This document shows, piece by piece, positions 53,056-62,111 of a DNA stretch of 64,000 nucleotides (the stretch's first letter is position 1; each line of letters starts with the position of its first letter). The notes beneath the pieces are model-generated. The model was given only the letters and a program-made list of their open reading frames with translations, was not told where the DNA came from and ran no database searches. Made by a program: the position numbers and the translations under genes. This DNA comes from Pedobacter africanus (GTDB lineage Bacteria > Bacteroidota > Bacteroidia > Sphingobacteriales > Sphingobacteriaceae): assembly GCF_900176535.1 (NCBI RefSeq), contig NZ_FWXT01000001.1, forward strand, positions 2,356,001 to 2,420,000, given 5' to 3'.

Positions 53056-53751
53056 CTAAAGTATCTGCATCCGCTTGTATAAAGCGGCCCTGTAAGCATC
53101 AGAAACTGGCACCATATTGCGGTGCACAATCAGTGTTCCACCCTCAATCGTATCTATTTTACCAACATTAATGATAAAAGACCTGTGCACCCTTAAGAAA
53201 GTATTTTTAGAGAGCTTTTCCTCTACAGACTTTAAAGAGGAGTGAATGGAATAAGTATGATCGGCCATATTGATCCTTACGTAATCGCCCCGGGCTTCCA
53301 TGTATAAAATATCACTGATCTTTACCCTGCGTACCACATTGGAATCCCGTATAAATACAAATTCATCTTCTTTATCAACAAAGGCCAGGTTCTTTGTAAG
53401 CAGCATTCTTCTTGCTTTTTCTACTGCCTGCAAAAAACGGGCAGGGCTGATGGGCTTGATCAGAAAATCTACTACGTTCAGGTCAAAGGCTGCGGCGGCA
53501 TAATCTACCGTAGAAGTGGTAAAGATGACCATCGGGCGCTTCTCTCCCAGGCTTTTCACCAGGTCTATACCACTCATATCAGGCATCTCGATATCGAGGA
53601 ACAGAATATCTATATCGCTCAGCTGGATTTGCCTGTAGGCTTCAACAGCATCATAACATTCTCCTACAACCTTTAGCGAGGGCTCCAGGCTGGTCATTTT
53701 TTTAAGGATGCTGAGGTCTATTATGTTGTCGTCAACAATTAAGCAGTTCAT
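53056..53751 (-). CDS. LytTR-family response regulator
   Basis: A 231-residue two-component regulator with an N-terminal receiver domain (about 1-115; phosphate acceptor Asp53 in LFLDIEMPDMSG, Lys in FLIKPIS) and a LytTR DNA-binding domain (about 135-230; DILYMEARGDYVRIN, KNTFLRVHRSFIIN). Bacteroidota forms usually pair with an YehU/LytS-type histidine kinase gene next door; none is adjacent here, so the regulator is orphan in this window. Confidence 0.93.
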   Translation of the reverse strand: MNCLIVDDNIIDLSILKKMTSLEPSLKVVGECYDAVEAYRQIQLSDIDILFLDIEMPDMSGIDLVKSLGEKRPMVIFTTSTVDYAAAAFDLNVVDFLIKPISPARFLQAVEKARRMLLTKNLAFVDKEDEFVFIRDSNVVRRVKISDILYMEARGDYVRINMADHTYSIHSSLKSVEEKLSKNTFLRVHRSFIINVGKIDTIEGGTLIVHRNMVPVSDAYRAALYKRMQIL

Positions 53752-53899
53752 TTTGGGTTAGGGAATGATTATCCTAAAATAGAAATAATAAACAAAAGAT
53801 TAAAATGCTGAACAAACTGAATAGGCATGAAATTTGGCATTTCCGATTTAAAAGAATTTTCTTTACATTAATACCAGTCTATCATTAACACTTCTACTG

Positions 53900-55309
53900 A
53901 TGAGAAACACCCTTTCTTGCCTGGTTTTGTCATTGCTTTCATTGGGCTATTGCAAGGCACAGCAGGCCCCAAATTTCGGGGAGCTTTTAGACAGTGTCCT
54001 GGTGCGGGATGCAGACTTTAAATTGCAGCAAAATAAAAATAAAGTCACGTCGCTAGACCAGCACAAACTAAAAGACATTTTCCTGCCCACCCTTGAACTC
54101 AGCGGTAATGCAGGATACATGAATGCAACAATGCACCTGGTTTCCCCGGAAATCAACCTGCAGCCATTCCTGAATATCCCCGAAGGGAAATACAACAATA
54201 ACCTCAACATATCCGGCTTCTCTGGCCTGGCAAAGGCTGAAGCCAAAATGCTGCTTTATTCCGGAGGCAAGGTACAGTACCTAAGCAAAGCGCTGCAGGA
54301 GAAAAAAATGTCGGAAGAAGCATTGCTGGAAAAAACAAAGGACGAGGCAATCGCGGTAATTTCCCGGGCCTACGATCAGCTGGCCTTGGTGCATCAGTCG
54401 AAAAAAGTATTGGATGAAGCCAAAAAGAGACTGGCTGCAAACCGCAAAACGGCAGATAAAGCCCTGGGCTATGGACTAATTACACCTTACGATCATAAAA
54501 AGATAGAACTTGCGCAGGCGAGCCTGGATGCTAAAATGGTTGAATATGAGGGAAAGAAAGCGCTTTTGTTAACACAGCTTGAAGTGCTGACCGGCATCGC
54601 CCCTGAACGGCTCCGGCTTATTGAACCCGTACTGGTGGCAGCAACCCCCACTGCAGCACAGAAAACCATCGGGGACCGTGCCGAGATCCGCGCGCTGAAC
54701 TTTGGCATCAATGCATCAGATTACAAAATAAAAGCCGAAAAAACATGGTGGATACCCAAAGTACAGATGATGGCATCAGCCTATTATTTTGGATTGTACG
54801 AGAGTAGGGTAAAAACCTCTGAAAATGTTATTCCTGCCATACCTTCTCTGAATTACCCGGGCAGAAAACTGGACTGGAGGCCGACAAACTTAAATACCTT
54901 CCCCTTGCTTATGGCGGGCCTGGGCTTTAAATGGGAGTTGTTTGACGGGCGTGAAGGAAAACATGCCATTGAAACCGCCCGTATAGACCGGGAATCCCTT
55001 CAAATCCAGAAAGAAGACGCCCTGCGCAAGCTGACTTTAAACAAAGTCAATAACCAGTCGGCCTACGACATCGCTAATGCACAGATTGATTTAAAAAAGA
55101 AAGAAAAAGACATCGCCAGAGATGGATTGGTACAGGCCGAAAAAGAATTCAGGTATGGTATGACCAAGTCTACCCAGCTGATGGAAGCTGAAAATGACCT
55201 TGTAAACGCAGAACTGGATTATCAGAATGCCATTTTTAACCAGCGCAGGGCAGCCGTTGAATTAATGCGTGCTACACAGGAACTGGACATAAAGAAACTG
55301 TATGAGTAA
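53900..55309 (+). CDS. TolC-family outer-membrane efflux protein
   Basis: A 469-residue outer-membrane factor: Sec signal (ends LGYCKAQQ, near residue 21), two OEP repeats with long coiled-coil helices (e.g. EEALLEKTKDEAIAVISRAYDQLAL and DLKKKEKDIARDGLVQAEKEFRYGM) and the closing DYQNAIFNQRRAAVELMRATQEL. It forms the exit duct with the adaptor and ABC-2 permease downstream. The adaptor start overlaps its end by 8 nt, so the genes are translationally coupled. Confidence 0.92.
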   Translation: MRNTLSCLVLSLLSLGYCKAQQAPNFGELLDSVLVRDADFKLQQNKNKVTSLDQHKLKDIFLPTLELSGNAGYMNATMHLVSPEINLQPFLNIPEGKYNNNLNISGFSGLAKAEAKMLLYSGGKVQYLSKALQEKKMSEEALLEKTKDEAIAVISRAYDQLALVHQSKKVLDEAKKRLAANRKTADKALGYGLITPYDHKKIELAQASLDAKMVEYEGKKALLLTQLEVLTGIAPERLRLIEPVLVAATPTAAQKTIGDRAEIRALNFGINASDYKIKAEKTWWIPKVQMMASAYYFGLYESRVKTSENVIPAIPSLNYPGRKLDWRPTNLNTFPLLMAGLGFKWELFDGREGKHAIETARIDRESLQIQKEDALRKLTLNKVNNQSAYDIANAQIDLKKKEKDIARDGLVQAEKEFRYGMTKSTQLMEAENDLVNAELDYQNAIFNQRRAAVELMRATQELDIKKLYE

Positions 55310-56279
55310 AATAACGACTATGAAGATGAAAATAAATGCCTCCATATTGTTGATCACAGTATTCACCTTATCGGGCTGCGCAAAAAAAGAAAAAACGGAA
55401 GAGTTTCAGGGCAAGGTAAAAAAGGAGTTGGTTTCCTTTGCGCCGAAAGTAACCGGCCGGATACAGAAGATATATGTAAAAGAAGGACAAACCGTAAAAA
55501 AGGGAGATACACTTGCACTGCTTGATGTGCCCGAAGTTTCGGCAAAAATTATGCAGGCACAGGGAGCCGTAAATGCAGCCAGTGCCCAGGAACAGATGGC
55601 CAGGAATGGCGCAACAGCCGATCAGATGAAACAATTGCAAGCCAAATATAAAGGCTTGAAGGAGCAATATGAATTTGCCCGAAAATCTTATAACAGGGCT
55701 ACCAATATGTTTAATGATAGTCTGATGGCCCCGCAGGCATACGACGAGGTTTATGCCAAATATCAGGGTGCGAAAGCACAATATGATGCAGTTGTAGCAG
55801 AACTGGATGATGTAAAAAAAGGCACAAGGGCAGAGAAAGTGGAAATGGCCGCGGGACAGGCATCACAGGCCAGGGGCGCTTTGCAGGAAGCCAGAGTGGC
55901 CTACGCTGAACGTTACGTAATTGCTACCAACGATATGGAGATAGAAACCATCAGCCTGAACGCTGGCGAGTTGGCTACAGCAGGCTTTGCCCTGTTTAAT
56001 GGGTATATTCCATCAAGTGTTTATTTTCGTTTTACCGTTCCGGAAAGTAAGATTGCAAAATACAAAAACGGACAGGAGGTAAAACTCCGGGTAGTTTACA
56101 ATAAAGAAGAACTGGATGGGCGTATTTTGTATATCAAGCAGCTTACCCGTTACGCAGACATTACTACGGCTTATCCTGATTATCAGCTTCAGGATGCTGT
56201 TTATGAAATTAAGGTCCAGCCAACAGACAGGGAGAAAGCAGCAAACATCCTGGTAAATGCAAATGTGATCCTTAAATAA
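55302..56279 (+). CDS. HlyD-family membrane fusion lipoprotein
   Basis: A 325-residue periplasmic adaptor. ATG 55302 or 55320 are both possible; the latter opens a lipoprotein signal with lipobox LSGC. It has the biotinyl-lipoyl half-motifs (GRIQKIYVKEGQTVKKGDTLALLDVPE), a coiled-coil hairpin (about 85-180) and a beta-barrel with VKLRVVYNKEELDGRI. It bridges the TolC-type protein and the permease. The permease gene starts 7 nt later. Confidence 0.9.
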   Translation: MSKITTMKMKINASILLITVFTLSGCAKKEKTEEFQGKVKKELVSFAPKVTGRIQKIYVKEGQTVKKGDTLALLDVPEVSAKIMQAQGAVNAASAQEQMARNGATADQMKQLQAKYKGLKEQYEFARKSYNRATNMFNDSLMAPQAYDEVYAKYQGAKAQYDAVVAELDDVKKGTRAEKVEMAAGQASQARGALQEARVAYAERYVIATNDMEIETISLNAGELATAGFALFNGYIPSSVYFRFTVPESKIAKYKNGQEVKLRVVYNKEELDGRILYIKQLTRYADITTAYPDYQLQDAVYEIKVQPTDREKAANILVNANVILK

Positions 56280-56285
56280 ACGGGT

Positions 56286-57488
56286 ATGAAAGAGTTTTTC
56301 CGCCTGCTGAAACGTGAATTTAAACTATTCACTGCCAATGCCACCTTGCGCACGGTGTTCTTTTTGGCACCCGTTTTTTATGCAACATTATTGGGTTTTG
56401 TTTACAGGAGCGGGAAGGTAGAGCACATTCCCGTTATTGTGATCGACAAAGACAATACCCCCTTGTCGAACCAGCTGACAGAAATGCTGGATGACAATCA
56501 AAGCATAGAAATTCTAAAATATCTGGGGGAAGGCCCGGACATCAAAGAGGAAGTGATCCGGCATGAGGCTGCGGCAGTGGTAATCCTCCCTTCAGGGTTT
56601 GAAGCTGGCATCCTTCAAAAGAAATATCCTGAAGTGAACGTTTACATCAATACCGGAAATGTATTAACAGCGAATTTTGCCACCAAGGCCTTGCAATTAA
56701 CCCTCGGCACATTTTCCGCGGGGGTTTCAGTAAAGGCCCTTCAAAAAGCGGGCATGCCGGCGCCAAAAGCTTTTACACAATATGAACCTTTTAAAGCCAA
56801 TTACATTACCCTTTTTAACACAACCAGTAATTACCTGATCTTCATGTGGCCTGCCATGCTGGCAGTTGTTTTGCAACAGGTAATCCTGCTGGCTATGGCG
56901 GTAAGTTTTGCTGCAGAATTCCAGGGTGGGACTTTCATCAGGGAATACCAAAATATGCGCCGGCGGGCCTTTGCTACCATGCTGATCAAGGTTAGCCCAA
57001 TATGGTTCTTTTCTATTTTTATCGTTGGCATATATTACCTGATGCACATTCTTTTCCGGGTACCCCTGCCAGAAGGCATATTCAATTTTATATGGCTTAC
57101 CGCACTCTTTGTGGGGTCGGCCTCGTTTATGGGCGTGCTGGTCAGCATTATCATTCCTGATGCCTTAAAGGCTACCCAGATACTGATGGTTATTGCTTCG
57201 CCTGCCTTTATCATCAGCGGCTTCACCTGGCCCCTCAGCGCCATGCCTGTTTTTGTACAACTGCTGGCAAATATCATCCCGCTCACCCCCTTTCTGCAGG
57301 CATTTAAAATCCTGCTTATACAAAAAGGCAGTGTAGGATTAACCTATCCTTACATGCAACACCTTGGAATATTAATTGCTGTTTATGCTATCCTGGGATG
57401 GATGGCATTGAAAATTAAATTCCACTTTGTATTCAAAAAGATCCTGCCGCCCGCGGAAAGCACATCGGAAGACGCGGATAAAGCATAA
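56286..57488 (+). CDS. ABC-2 type transporter permease
   Basis: A 400-residue membrane protein of the ABC2_membrane_3 group (YhiH/YbhR-like): one helix near the N-terminus (TVFFLAPVFYATLLGFVY), a periplasmic loop domain (about 45-185) and five helices from about 190 to 385. The operon has no ATP-binding subunit, so an ATPase encoded elsewhere, or an ATPase-independent use, must be assumed. The substrate could be a drug, lipid or peptide. It ends at the hairpin 57489-57514. Confidence 0.9.
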   Translation: MKEFFRLLKREFKLFTANATLRTVFFLAPVFYATLLGFVYRSGKVEHIPVIVIDKDNTPLSNQLTEMLDDNQSIEILKYLGEGPDIKEEVIRHEAAAVVILPSGFEAGILQKKYPEVNVYINTGNVLTANFATKALQLTLGTFSAGVSVKALQKAGMPAPKAFTQYEPFKANYITLFNTTSNYLIFMWPAMLAVVLQQVILLAMAVSFAAEFQGGTFIREYQNMRRRAFATMLIKVSPIWFFSIFIVGIYYLMHILFRVPLPEGIFNFIWLTALFVGSASFMGVLVSIIIPDALKATQILMVIASPAFIISGFTWPLSAMPVFVQLLANIIPLTPFLQAFKILLIQKGSVGLTYPYMQHLGILIAVYAILGWMALKIKFHFVFKKILPPAESTSEDADKA

Positions 57489-57514
57489 AAAAGCCCAACA
57501 AATGTTGGGCTTTT
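57489..57514 (+). terminator. Terminator of the TolC-HlyD-ABC-2 operon
   Basis: AAAAGCCCAACA (57489-57500), loop AA, TGTTGGGCTTTT (57503-57514): a perfect 12-bp hairpin ending in T's, starting directly at the permease stop. It is 4 nt before the end of the opposite-strand tRNA-Ser gene and could end that transcript too. Confidence 0.9.
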
Positions 57515-57517
57515 AAG

Positions 57518-57605
57518 CGGAGAGTGAGAGATTCGAACTCTCGATACCCTTTTGGAGTATACACACTTTCCAGGCGTGCTCCTTCGACCACTCGGACAAC
57601 TCTCC
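57518..57605 (-). tRNA. tRNA-Ser (GGA anticodon)
   Basis: An 88-nt class II tRNA on the minus strand: acceptor GGAGAGT/ACTCTCC, D arm with GTGGTCGAAGGA, anticodon loop CTGGAAA with GGA (57571-57569) and a normal long variable arm (TACTCCAAAAGGGTAT), T arm GAGAG-TTCGAAT-CTCTC, discriminator G. It has no encoded CCA. It gives an in-window example of a normal class II arm of about 16-18 nt to compare with the two odd RNAs near 35 kb. Confidence 0.97.
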
Positions 57606-57652
57606 GTTTTTCGGATTGCAAAAGTAGAAAATTTTTTGAATCCGAAGGAATA

Positions 57653-59083
57653 TTAATCAATAACTGTAACTTTTACCATATTTGTTTTCCCCTTGCGCTC
57701 CATTGGAATAGCCGCTGTGTTGATGATCACATCGCCTTTTTTAACCAGTTTAAGCTTTTTGAGCAAATCGTTCACATCCTGGATGGTTTCGTCTGTACTT
57801 TCAAATTTATCATAGAAAAAGCCCTGAACACCCCACAAAAGACTCAGGGTATTGAGCAGTGACCTGTTACTGGTAAAAATATAAGTAAGTGCCTTAGGCC
57901 TGTGGCTCGAAATCTCGAAAGCAGTATAACCACTCAGGGTCATTGAAACAATCCCGACTGCATTGGTTTGTTTAGACAGAAAACAAGCCGTATCGCAGAT
58001 AGCATCGCTCAGGAAGCTATCCGATTTTGGCTTTAAGAATTTTTCCGGATGGAAAGGGTAATTATTTAATTCTATGTTTTGGATGATCTTTTGCATGGTC
58101 TCAATAACGATCAGCGGGAATTCTCCTACAGAGGTTTCACCGCTCAGCATCACTGCATCTGCACCATCCAGCACCGAGTTGGCCACATCATTTACTTCAG
58201 CACGCGTTGGCCTTGGCGTGGTAATCATGCTTTCCAGCATCTGGGTGGCAATAATCACCGGCTTAGAGGCTGCGCGACATTTCTGAACAATCATTTTTTG
58301 CAGCAAAGGCACTTCTTCCATTGGCATCTCTACCCCCAGATCGCCCCTGGCAACCATAATACCGTCAGATACGGCAACAATCTCATCAATATTTGCTATG
58401 GCTTCCGGTTTCTCAATTTTAGCAATTACCCGTGCCGTTTTGCCACGCTCTTTAATGATGTTCTTCAGTTCGATGATATCTTCTGCATTACGTACAAAAG
58501 AAAGCCCAATCCATTCTACATCGTTTTCGAGAACAAATTCAAGATTTTTACGATCCTCAATAGTAAGAGACGGAATTGAAACCTTGGTATTAGGCAGGTT
58601 TACCCCTTTTCTGGAGGTAAGGATACCACCATGCACAACCTCGCAAACTACTTCATCAACCAGATTGGTTTCCAAAACCCTCATCTGCAGTTTACCGTCA
58701 TCCAGTAAAATAATTTCACCGGCTTTAACATCTTTCGGAAAAGACTCGTAAGTAATGTAAATGCGCTCCTCGTTACCTACACACTCTTTGGTGGTAATGA
58801 TCGTCTTAGCGCCGTTAATCAATTGAATACCACCGTCCTTAACCATACCAATCCTTATTTTAGGCCCTTGCAGGTCAGCAAGTATCCCGACATTATAGTT
58901 GTGCTTTTTATTGATGCTGCGAATGGTATCCAGGACTTCCTGGTGATCTGCCTGCGAACCATGTGAAAAGTTTAAGCGGCAAACGTCCAGACCTGCATTA
59001 AACATACTATATAAAACGTCTGGTTTAGCTGAGGCCGGGCCTAATGTGGCTACGATTTTTGTTCTAGAATGAAATGGTTTCAT
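57653..59083 (-). CDS. pyk: Pyruvate kinase (Pyk)
   Basis: Converts phosphoenolpyruvate and ADP to pyruvate and ATP at the end of glycolysis. The 476-residue protein has RTKIVATLGPASA at the start, CRLNFSHGSQADH, LADLQGPKIRIG, the catalytic IAKIEKPEAIANIDEI signature, MVARGDLGVEMPME and LSGETSVGEFPL. The length is typical of bacterial type. It lies downstream of the IPExxxVDY gene on the same strand, 143 nt apart, with its own promoter. Confidence 0.97.
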   Translation of the reverse strand: MKPFHSRTKIVATLGPASAKPDVLYSMFNAGLDVCRLNFSHGSQADHQEVLDTIRSINKKHNYNVGILADLQGPKIRIGMVKDGGIQLINGAKTIITTKECVGNEERIYITYESFPKDVKAGEIILLDDGKLQMRVLETNLVDEVVCEVVHGGILTSRKGVNLPNTKVSIPSLTIEDRKNLEFVLENDVEWIGLSFVRNAEDIIELKNIIKERGKTARVIAKIEKPEAIANIDEIVAVSDGIMVARGDLGVEMPMEEVPLLQKMIVQKCRAASKPVIIATQMLESMITTPRPTRAEVNDVANSVLDGADAVMLSGETSVGEFPLIVIETMQKIIQNIELNNYPFHPEKFLKPKSDSFLSDAICDTACFLSKQTNAVGIVSMTLSGYTAFEISSHRPKALTYIFTSNRSLLNTLSLLWGVQGFFYDKFESTDETIQDVNDLLKKLKLVKKGDVIINTAAIPMERKGKTNMVKVTVID

Positions 59084-59189
59084 TGAGTTATTTAAATTTT
59101 ATTACAGACCAACAAAACGAGCGTTTTTTGATACAGAAAACCGATGCCAGTCTGATTTATTAAAAGTTATCTGTTTGGTTATGTAAATT

Positions 59190-59218
59190 CAAATATAGTG
59201 TATTTTGTACACCTTCAA
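59190..59218 (-). promoter_or_regulatory. Candidate pyk promoter
   Basis: TATATTTG (59197-59190) matches TAnnTTTG and TTG (59218-59216) lies 18 nt upstream. Start of transcription would be near 59183, about 100 nt before the pyk ATG at 59083, leaving a sizeable leader. Confidence 0.5.
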
Positions 59219-59226
59219 TATAAAAT

Positions 59227-59646
59227 TTACATTACTAAATTCTCTTTCGACTTTAACTTCAAAGGATTTATCTGTGCAGCAACCTGAATATCAGGAAGTT
59301 TATTCAATCCAGAGATGATAAAATTCAGATCTTCCCTGTCAATATACTGGTGAATAATCATGAAAAAATCGACCTTGTTCATCTCCGGAATTAAAAAACC
59401 TTCGGCATTTCTATTGCTGATAATGTAATATTCTATTTCACCCTGTTCAACAAAAAAATAATACTTGGAAAAGGATAGCGGGGCTTCATCAATATTAAAA
59501 TAAACCTCGTGATCTTCAATCTTTTCAAAGCCAAAATTCAGGCTGGTATTGATCTTATGACAGAGGGTGTAATCTTTTAAAGAGGCAGTTATGGCAATTA
59601 AAACGAAGTCGAGGTCTAATGAAAGTTTTAAATAAGTTTTGTTCAA
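59227..59646 (-). CDS. IPExxxVDY family protein
   Basis: A 139-residue soluble protein named after its signature; here it reads IPEMNKVDFF (about residues 93-102), with Phe for the final Tyr. The rest is alpha/beta with no known motif. In Bacteroidota it is regularly found beside pyk and divergent from acpP-fabF-rnc, exactly as here. Function is not known; the conserved setting suggests a link to lipid or central metabolism. Confidence 0.88.
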   Translation of the reverse strand: MNKTYLKLSLDLDFVLIAITASLKDYTLCHKINTSLNFGFEKIEDHEVYFNIDEAPLSFSKYYFFVEQGEIEYYIISNRNAEGFLIPEMNKVDFFMIIHQYIDREDLNFIISGLNKLPDIQVAAQINPLKLKSKENLVM

Positions 59647-59739
59647 AACAGAATATTTTACGGAAATACGAAATTATAAAACTAATTTTACATTGATGTT
59701 CAAAATAAAAACATTAAAATTGGTACAGAAATAAAAACA

Positions 59740-59770
59740 TTTGAAAAGTGTAAATATTTATTTTTCTTTG
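59740..59770 (+). promoter_or_regulatory. Candidate acpP promoter
   Basis: TTTG (59740-59743) and TTTCTTTG (59763-59770), with a 19-nt spacer, resemble the -33/-7 pair; the -7 has T for the usual A at position 2. The acpP start is 34 nt downstream. Confidence 0.45.
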
Positions 59771-59804
59771 CACTGAATTATTTAACCATTAAATTATAAA
59801 CATT

Positions 59805-60041
59805 ATGTCTGATATTGCTTCAAGAGTTAAGGCTATTATCGTTGAAAAATTAGGTGTGGATGAAAACGAAGTTACACCAGAAGCTTCTTTCACTAACGAC
59901 TTGGGTGCGGATTCTTTAGATACAGTAGAACTTATTATGGAGTTTGAAAAAGAATTCAATGTAGCGATCCCTGATGATCAGGCTGAGACCATTGGTACAG
60001 TTGGTCAGGCAATTGCTTACTTAGAGAAAAACGTAAAGTAG
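59805..60041 (+). CDS. acpP: Acyl carrier protein (AcpP)
   Basis: A 78-residue acidic helix-bundle protein that carries growing acyl chains on a 4'-phosphopantetheine. The attachment site is Ser37 in LGADSLDTVEL. Length and composition are those of the fatty-acid ACP. It is followed 29 nt later by fabF and then rnc, the conserved order of this phylum. Confidence 0.97.
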   Translation: MSDIASRVKAIIVEKLGVDENEVTPEASFTNDLGADSLDTVELIMEFEKEFNVAIPDDQAETIGTVGQAIAYLEKNVK

Positions 60042-60070
60042 AAAATACGGTTTCCGTATAACCCGTATAA

Positions 60071-61324
60071 ATGGAATTAAAAAGAGTAGTAGTTACGGGG
60101 CTTGGTGCGCTCACTCCAATAGGCAATACCATTCCAGAATTCTGGGAGGCATTGGTTAATGGGGTGAGTGGCGCTGCTCCGATCAAGGGTTTTGACACTA
60201 CCAAGTTCAAAACAAAATTTGCATGTGAAGTTAAAAACTTCAATCCTGAAGACTTTCTGGACAGAAAAGAGGCCCGGAAACTGGATCCCTTTGTACAATA
60301 CGCCATGGTGTCTACCGACGAAGCTGTGAGAGACAGTGGTCTGGACTTTTCTCAGGTCGACACCAATCGTGTAGGTGTAATATGGGGTGCCGGTATCGGT
60401 GGATTAAAAACTTTTCTGGACGAGATCAGCAATTTTGCGCTTGGCGATGGTACGCCAAGGTATAACCCATTCTTTATTCCAAAAATGATTGTTGATATCG
60501 CAGCAGGCCATATCTCCATCAAATACGGACTGCGTGGACCTAATTTCTCAACCGTATCCGCTTGTGCTTCATCAACCAATGCGATGATCGACGCTTTTAA
60601 CTACATCAGGTTAGGGACTTCAGATATCATCATTTCAGGAGGATCTGAAGCCATCATTAACGAAGCGGGAATTGGCGGTTTTAATGCTATGCATGCCCTT
60701 TCAACCCGGAATGACGACCCTGCTACTGCTTCACGCCCGTTCGACAAGGACCGGGATGGTTTTGTGGCTGGCGAAGGTGCAGGTACGATTATCCTGGAAG
60801 AACTGGAACATGCAAAAAAACGCGGTGCAAAGATTTATGCCGAACTGGTAGGCGGGGGCATGAGTGCAGATGCTAACCATATTACGGCACCTCACCCACA
60901 AGGTCTGGGGGCAAAAATGGTAATGCAGAATGCCTTAAATGATGCCGGGCTCACTACTGCCGATATCGATTACATCAATGTTCACGGAACTTCTACCCCA
61001 CTGGGGGATATTTCCGAAAGCAGGGCTATTGTAGATTTATTTGGCGACAGTGCCTATAAACTGAACATCAGTTCTACCAAATCAATGACAGGCCACTTAT
61101 TGGGTGCGGCCGGTGCAGTTGAAGCTATTGCTGCAATCCTTGCAGTAAAAAATGATATTGTTCCGCCAACAATTAACCATTTTACCGATGACCCTGAATT
61201 TGATCCAAAATTAAATTTCACTTTTAACAAGGCGCAAAAACGCACCATTCGTGCTGCTCAAAGCAATACATTTGGTTTTGGTGGCCATAACGCGTCTGTG
61301 ATATTCAAAAAATACGAAGAATAA
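60071..61324 (+). CDS. fabF: 3-oxoacyl-[ACP] synthase II (FabF)
   Basis: Condensing enzyme of fatty-acid elongation, adding malonyl-ACP carbons to the acyl chain. The 417-residue thiolase-fold protein has nucleophile Cys165 in TVSACASSTNAM and the two catalytic histidines in NVHGTSTPLGD (about 305) and SMTGHLLGAAGA (about 342); the GEGAGTIILEELEHA and FGFGGHNAS motifs are also present. It uses AcpP from the gene upstream. Confidence 0.97.
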   Translation: MELKRVVVTGLGALTPIGNTIPEFWEALVNGVSGAAPIKGFDTTKFKTKFACEVKNFNPEDFLDRKEARKLDPFVQYAMVSTDEAVRDSGLDFSQVDTNRVGVIWGAGIGGLKTFLDEISNFALGDGTPRYNPFFIPKMIVDIAAGHISIKYGLRGPNFSTVSACASSTNAMIDAFNYIRLGTSDIIISGGSEAIINEAGIGGFNAMHALSTRNDDPATASRPFDKDRDGFVAGEGAGTIILEELEHAKKRGAKIYAELVGGGMSADANHITAPHPQGLGAKMVMQNALNDAGLTTADIDYINVHGTSTPLGDISESRAIVDLFGDSAYKLNISSTKSMTGHLLGAAGAVEAIAAILAVKNDIVPPTINHFTDDPEFDPKLNFTFNKAQKRTIRAAQSNTFGFGGHNASVIFKKYEE

Positions 61325-61378
61325 GTCGCTTTATGTGAAAGCTGCAGTATGCTGTTTTCTTTAATTGTTTAGGAATTA

Positions 61379-62107
61379 ATGCCATTATTTGACCTGTATA
61401 AGCTTTATCTTTCATCTGATAAGGATTTTATAAGAAAGTTGAAAAACATTTTAGGCTTTGTGCCGGGAAATGCTACTTTATATAAAATGGCGTTCAGGCA
61501 CAGGTCTGTTGCAAAAGTCTTAAAGAATGGAAGCAGGAGCAGCAATGAGCGGCTCGAATTTTTAGGCGACGCCGTTCTTGGCTCAGTCATCGCCGAACTG
61601 CTGTTCAAGAGTTACCTCTACAAAGAAGAAGGTTTTTTGACAGAAATGCGCTCTAAAATTGTAAACAGGGCCAACCTGAACCAGCTTGCCCGGAAAATGG
61701 GTTTCGATCAGTTAATCGTATTCGATCACAAAGCAGTAAATGTGCAAACCAAGCACCATTCTATGCTTGGAGATGCCTTTGAGGCCTTAATTGGGGCAAT
61801 ATACCTGGACAAGGGGTATAACTTTACCCGGGAATTCCTGCTCAAAAGAATTGTTAAGCCTTATATCGACATCCATACTCTCGAACTTACAGAAACCAAT
61901 TTCAAAAGTAAACTGATTGAATGGTGCCAGCGCCATGGCAAAGACATTACCTTTGATATGATGGAGAATGAAGAAGGTGAAAGTGCCAAATTATTTACCA
62001 TCCGGGCCATGATTGAGGGCGAAAGCTACGGGATAGGCCGAGATTACAATAAAAAAAATGCAGAAAAGCTGGCTGCCGAAAAGGCATGTGAGGCGCTTTC
62101 TATCTGA
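61379..62107 (+). CDS. rnc: Ribonuclease III
   Basis: A 242-residue dsRNA endonuclease for rRNA and mRNA processing. The RNase III signature NERLEFLGDAVLGSVIAELLF lies at about residues 59-79, a second acidic cluster is in HSMLGDAFEALIGAIYLD, and a dsRNA-binding domain spans about 170-240 (NFKSKLIEWCQRHGKDITF, NKKNAEKLAAEKACEAL). It follows fabF by 54 nt. It ends 4 nt from the convergent 62112 gene. Confidence 0.96.
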   Translation: MPLFDLYKLYLSSDKDFIRKLKNILGFVPGNATLYKMAFRHRSVAKVLKNGSRSSNERLEFLGDAVLGSVIAELLFKSYLYKEEGFLTEMRSKIVNRANLNQLARKMGFDQLIVFDHKAVNVQTKHHSMLGDAFEALIGAIYLDKGYNFTREFLLKRIVKPYIDIHTLELTETNFKSKLIEWCQRHGKDITFDMMENEEGESAKLFTIRAMIEGESYGIGRDYNKKNAEKLAAEKACEALSI

Positions 62108-62111
62108 GTGC

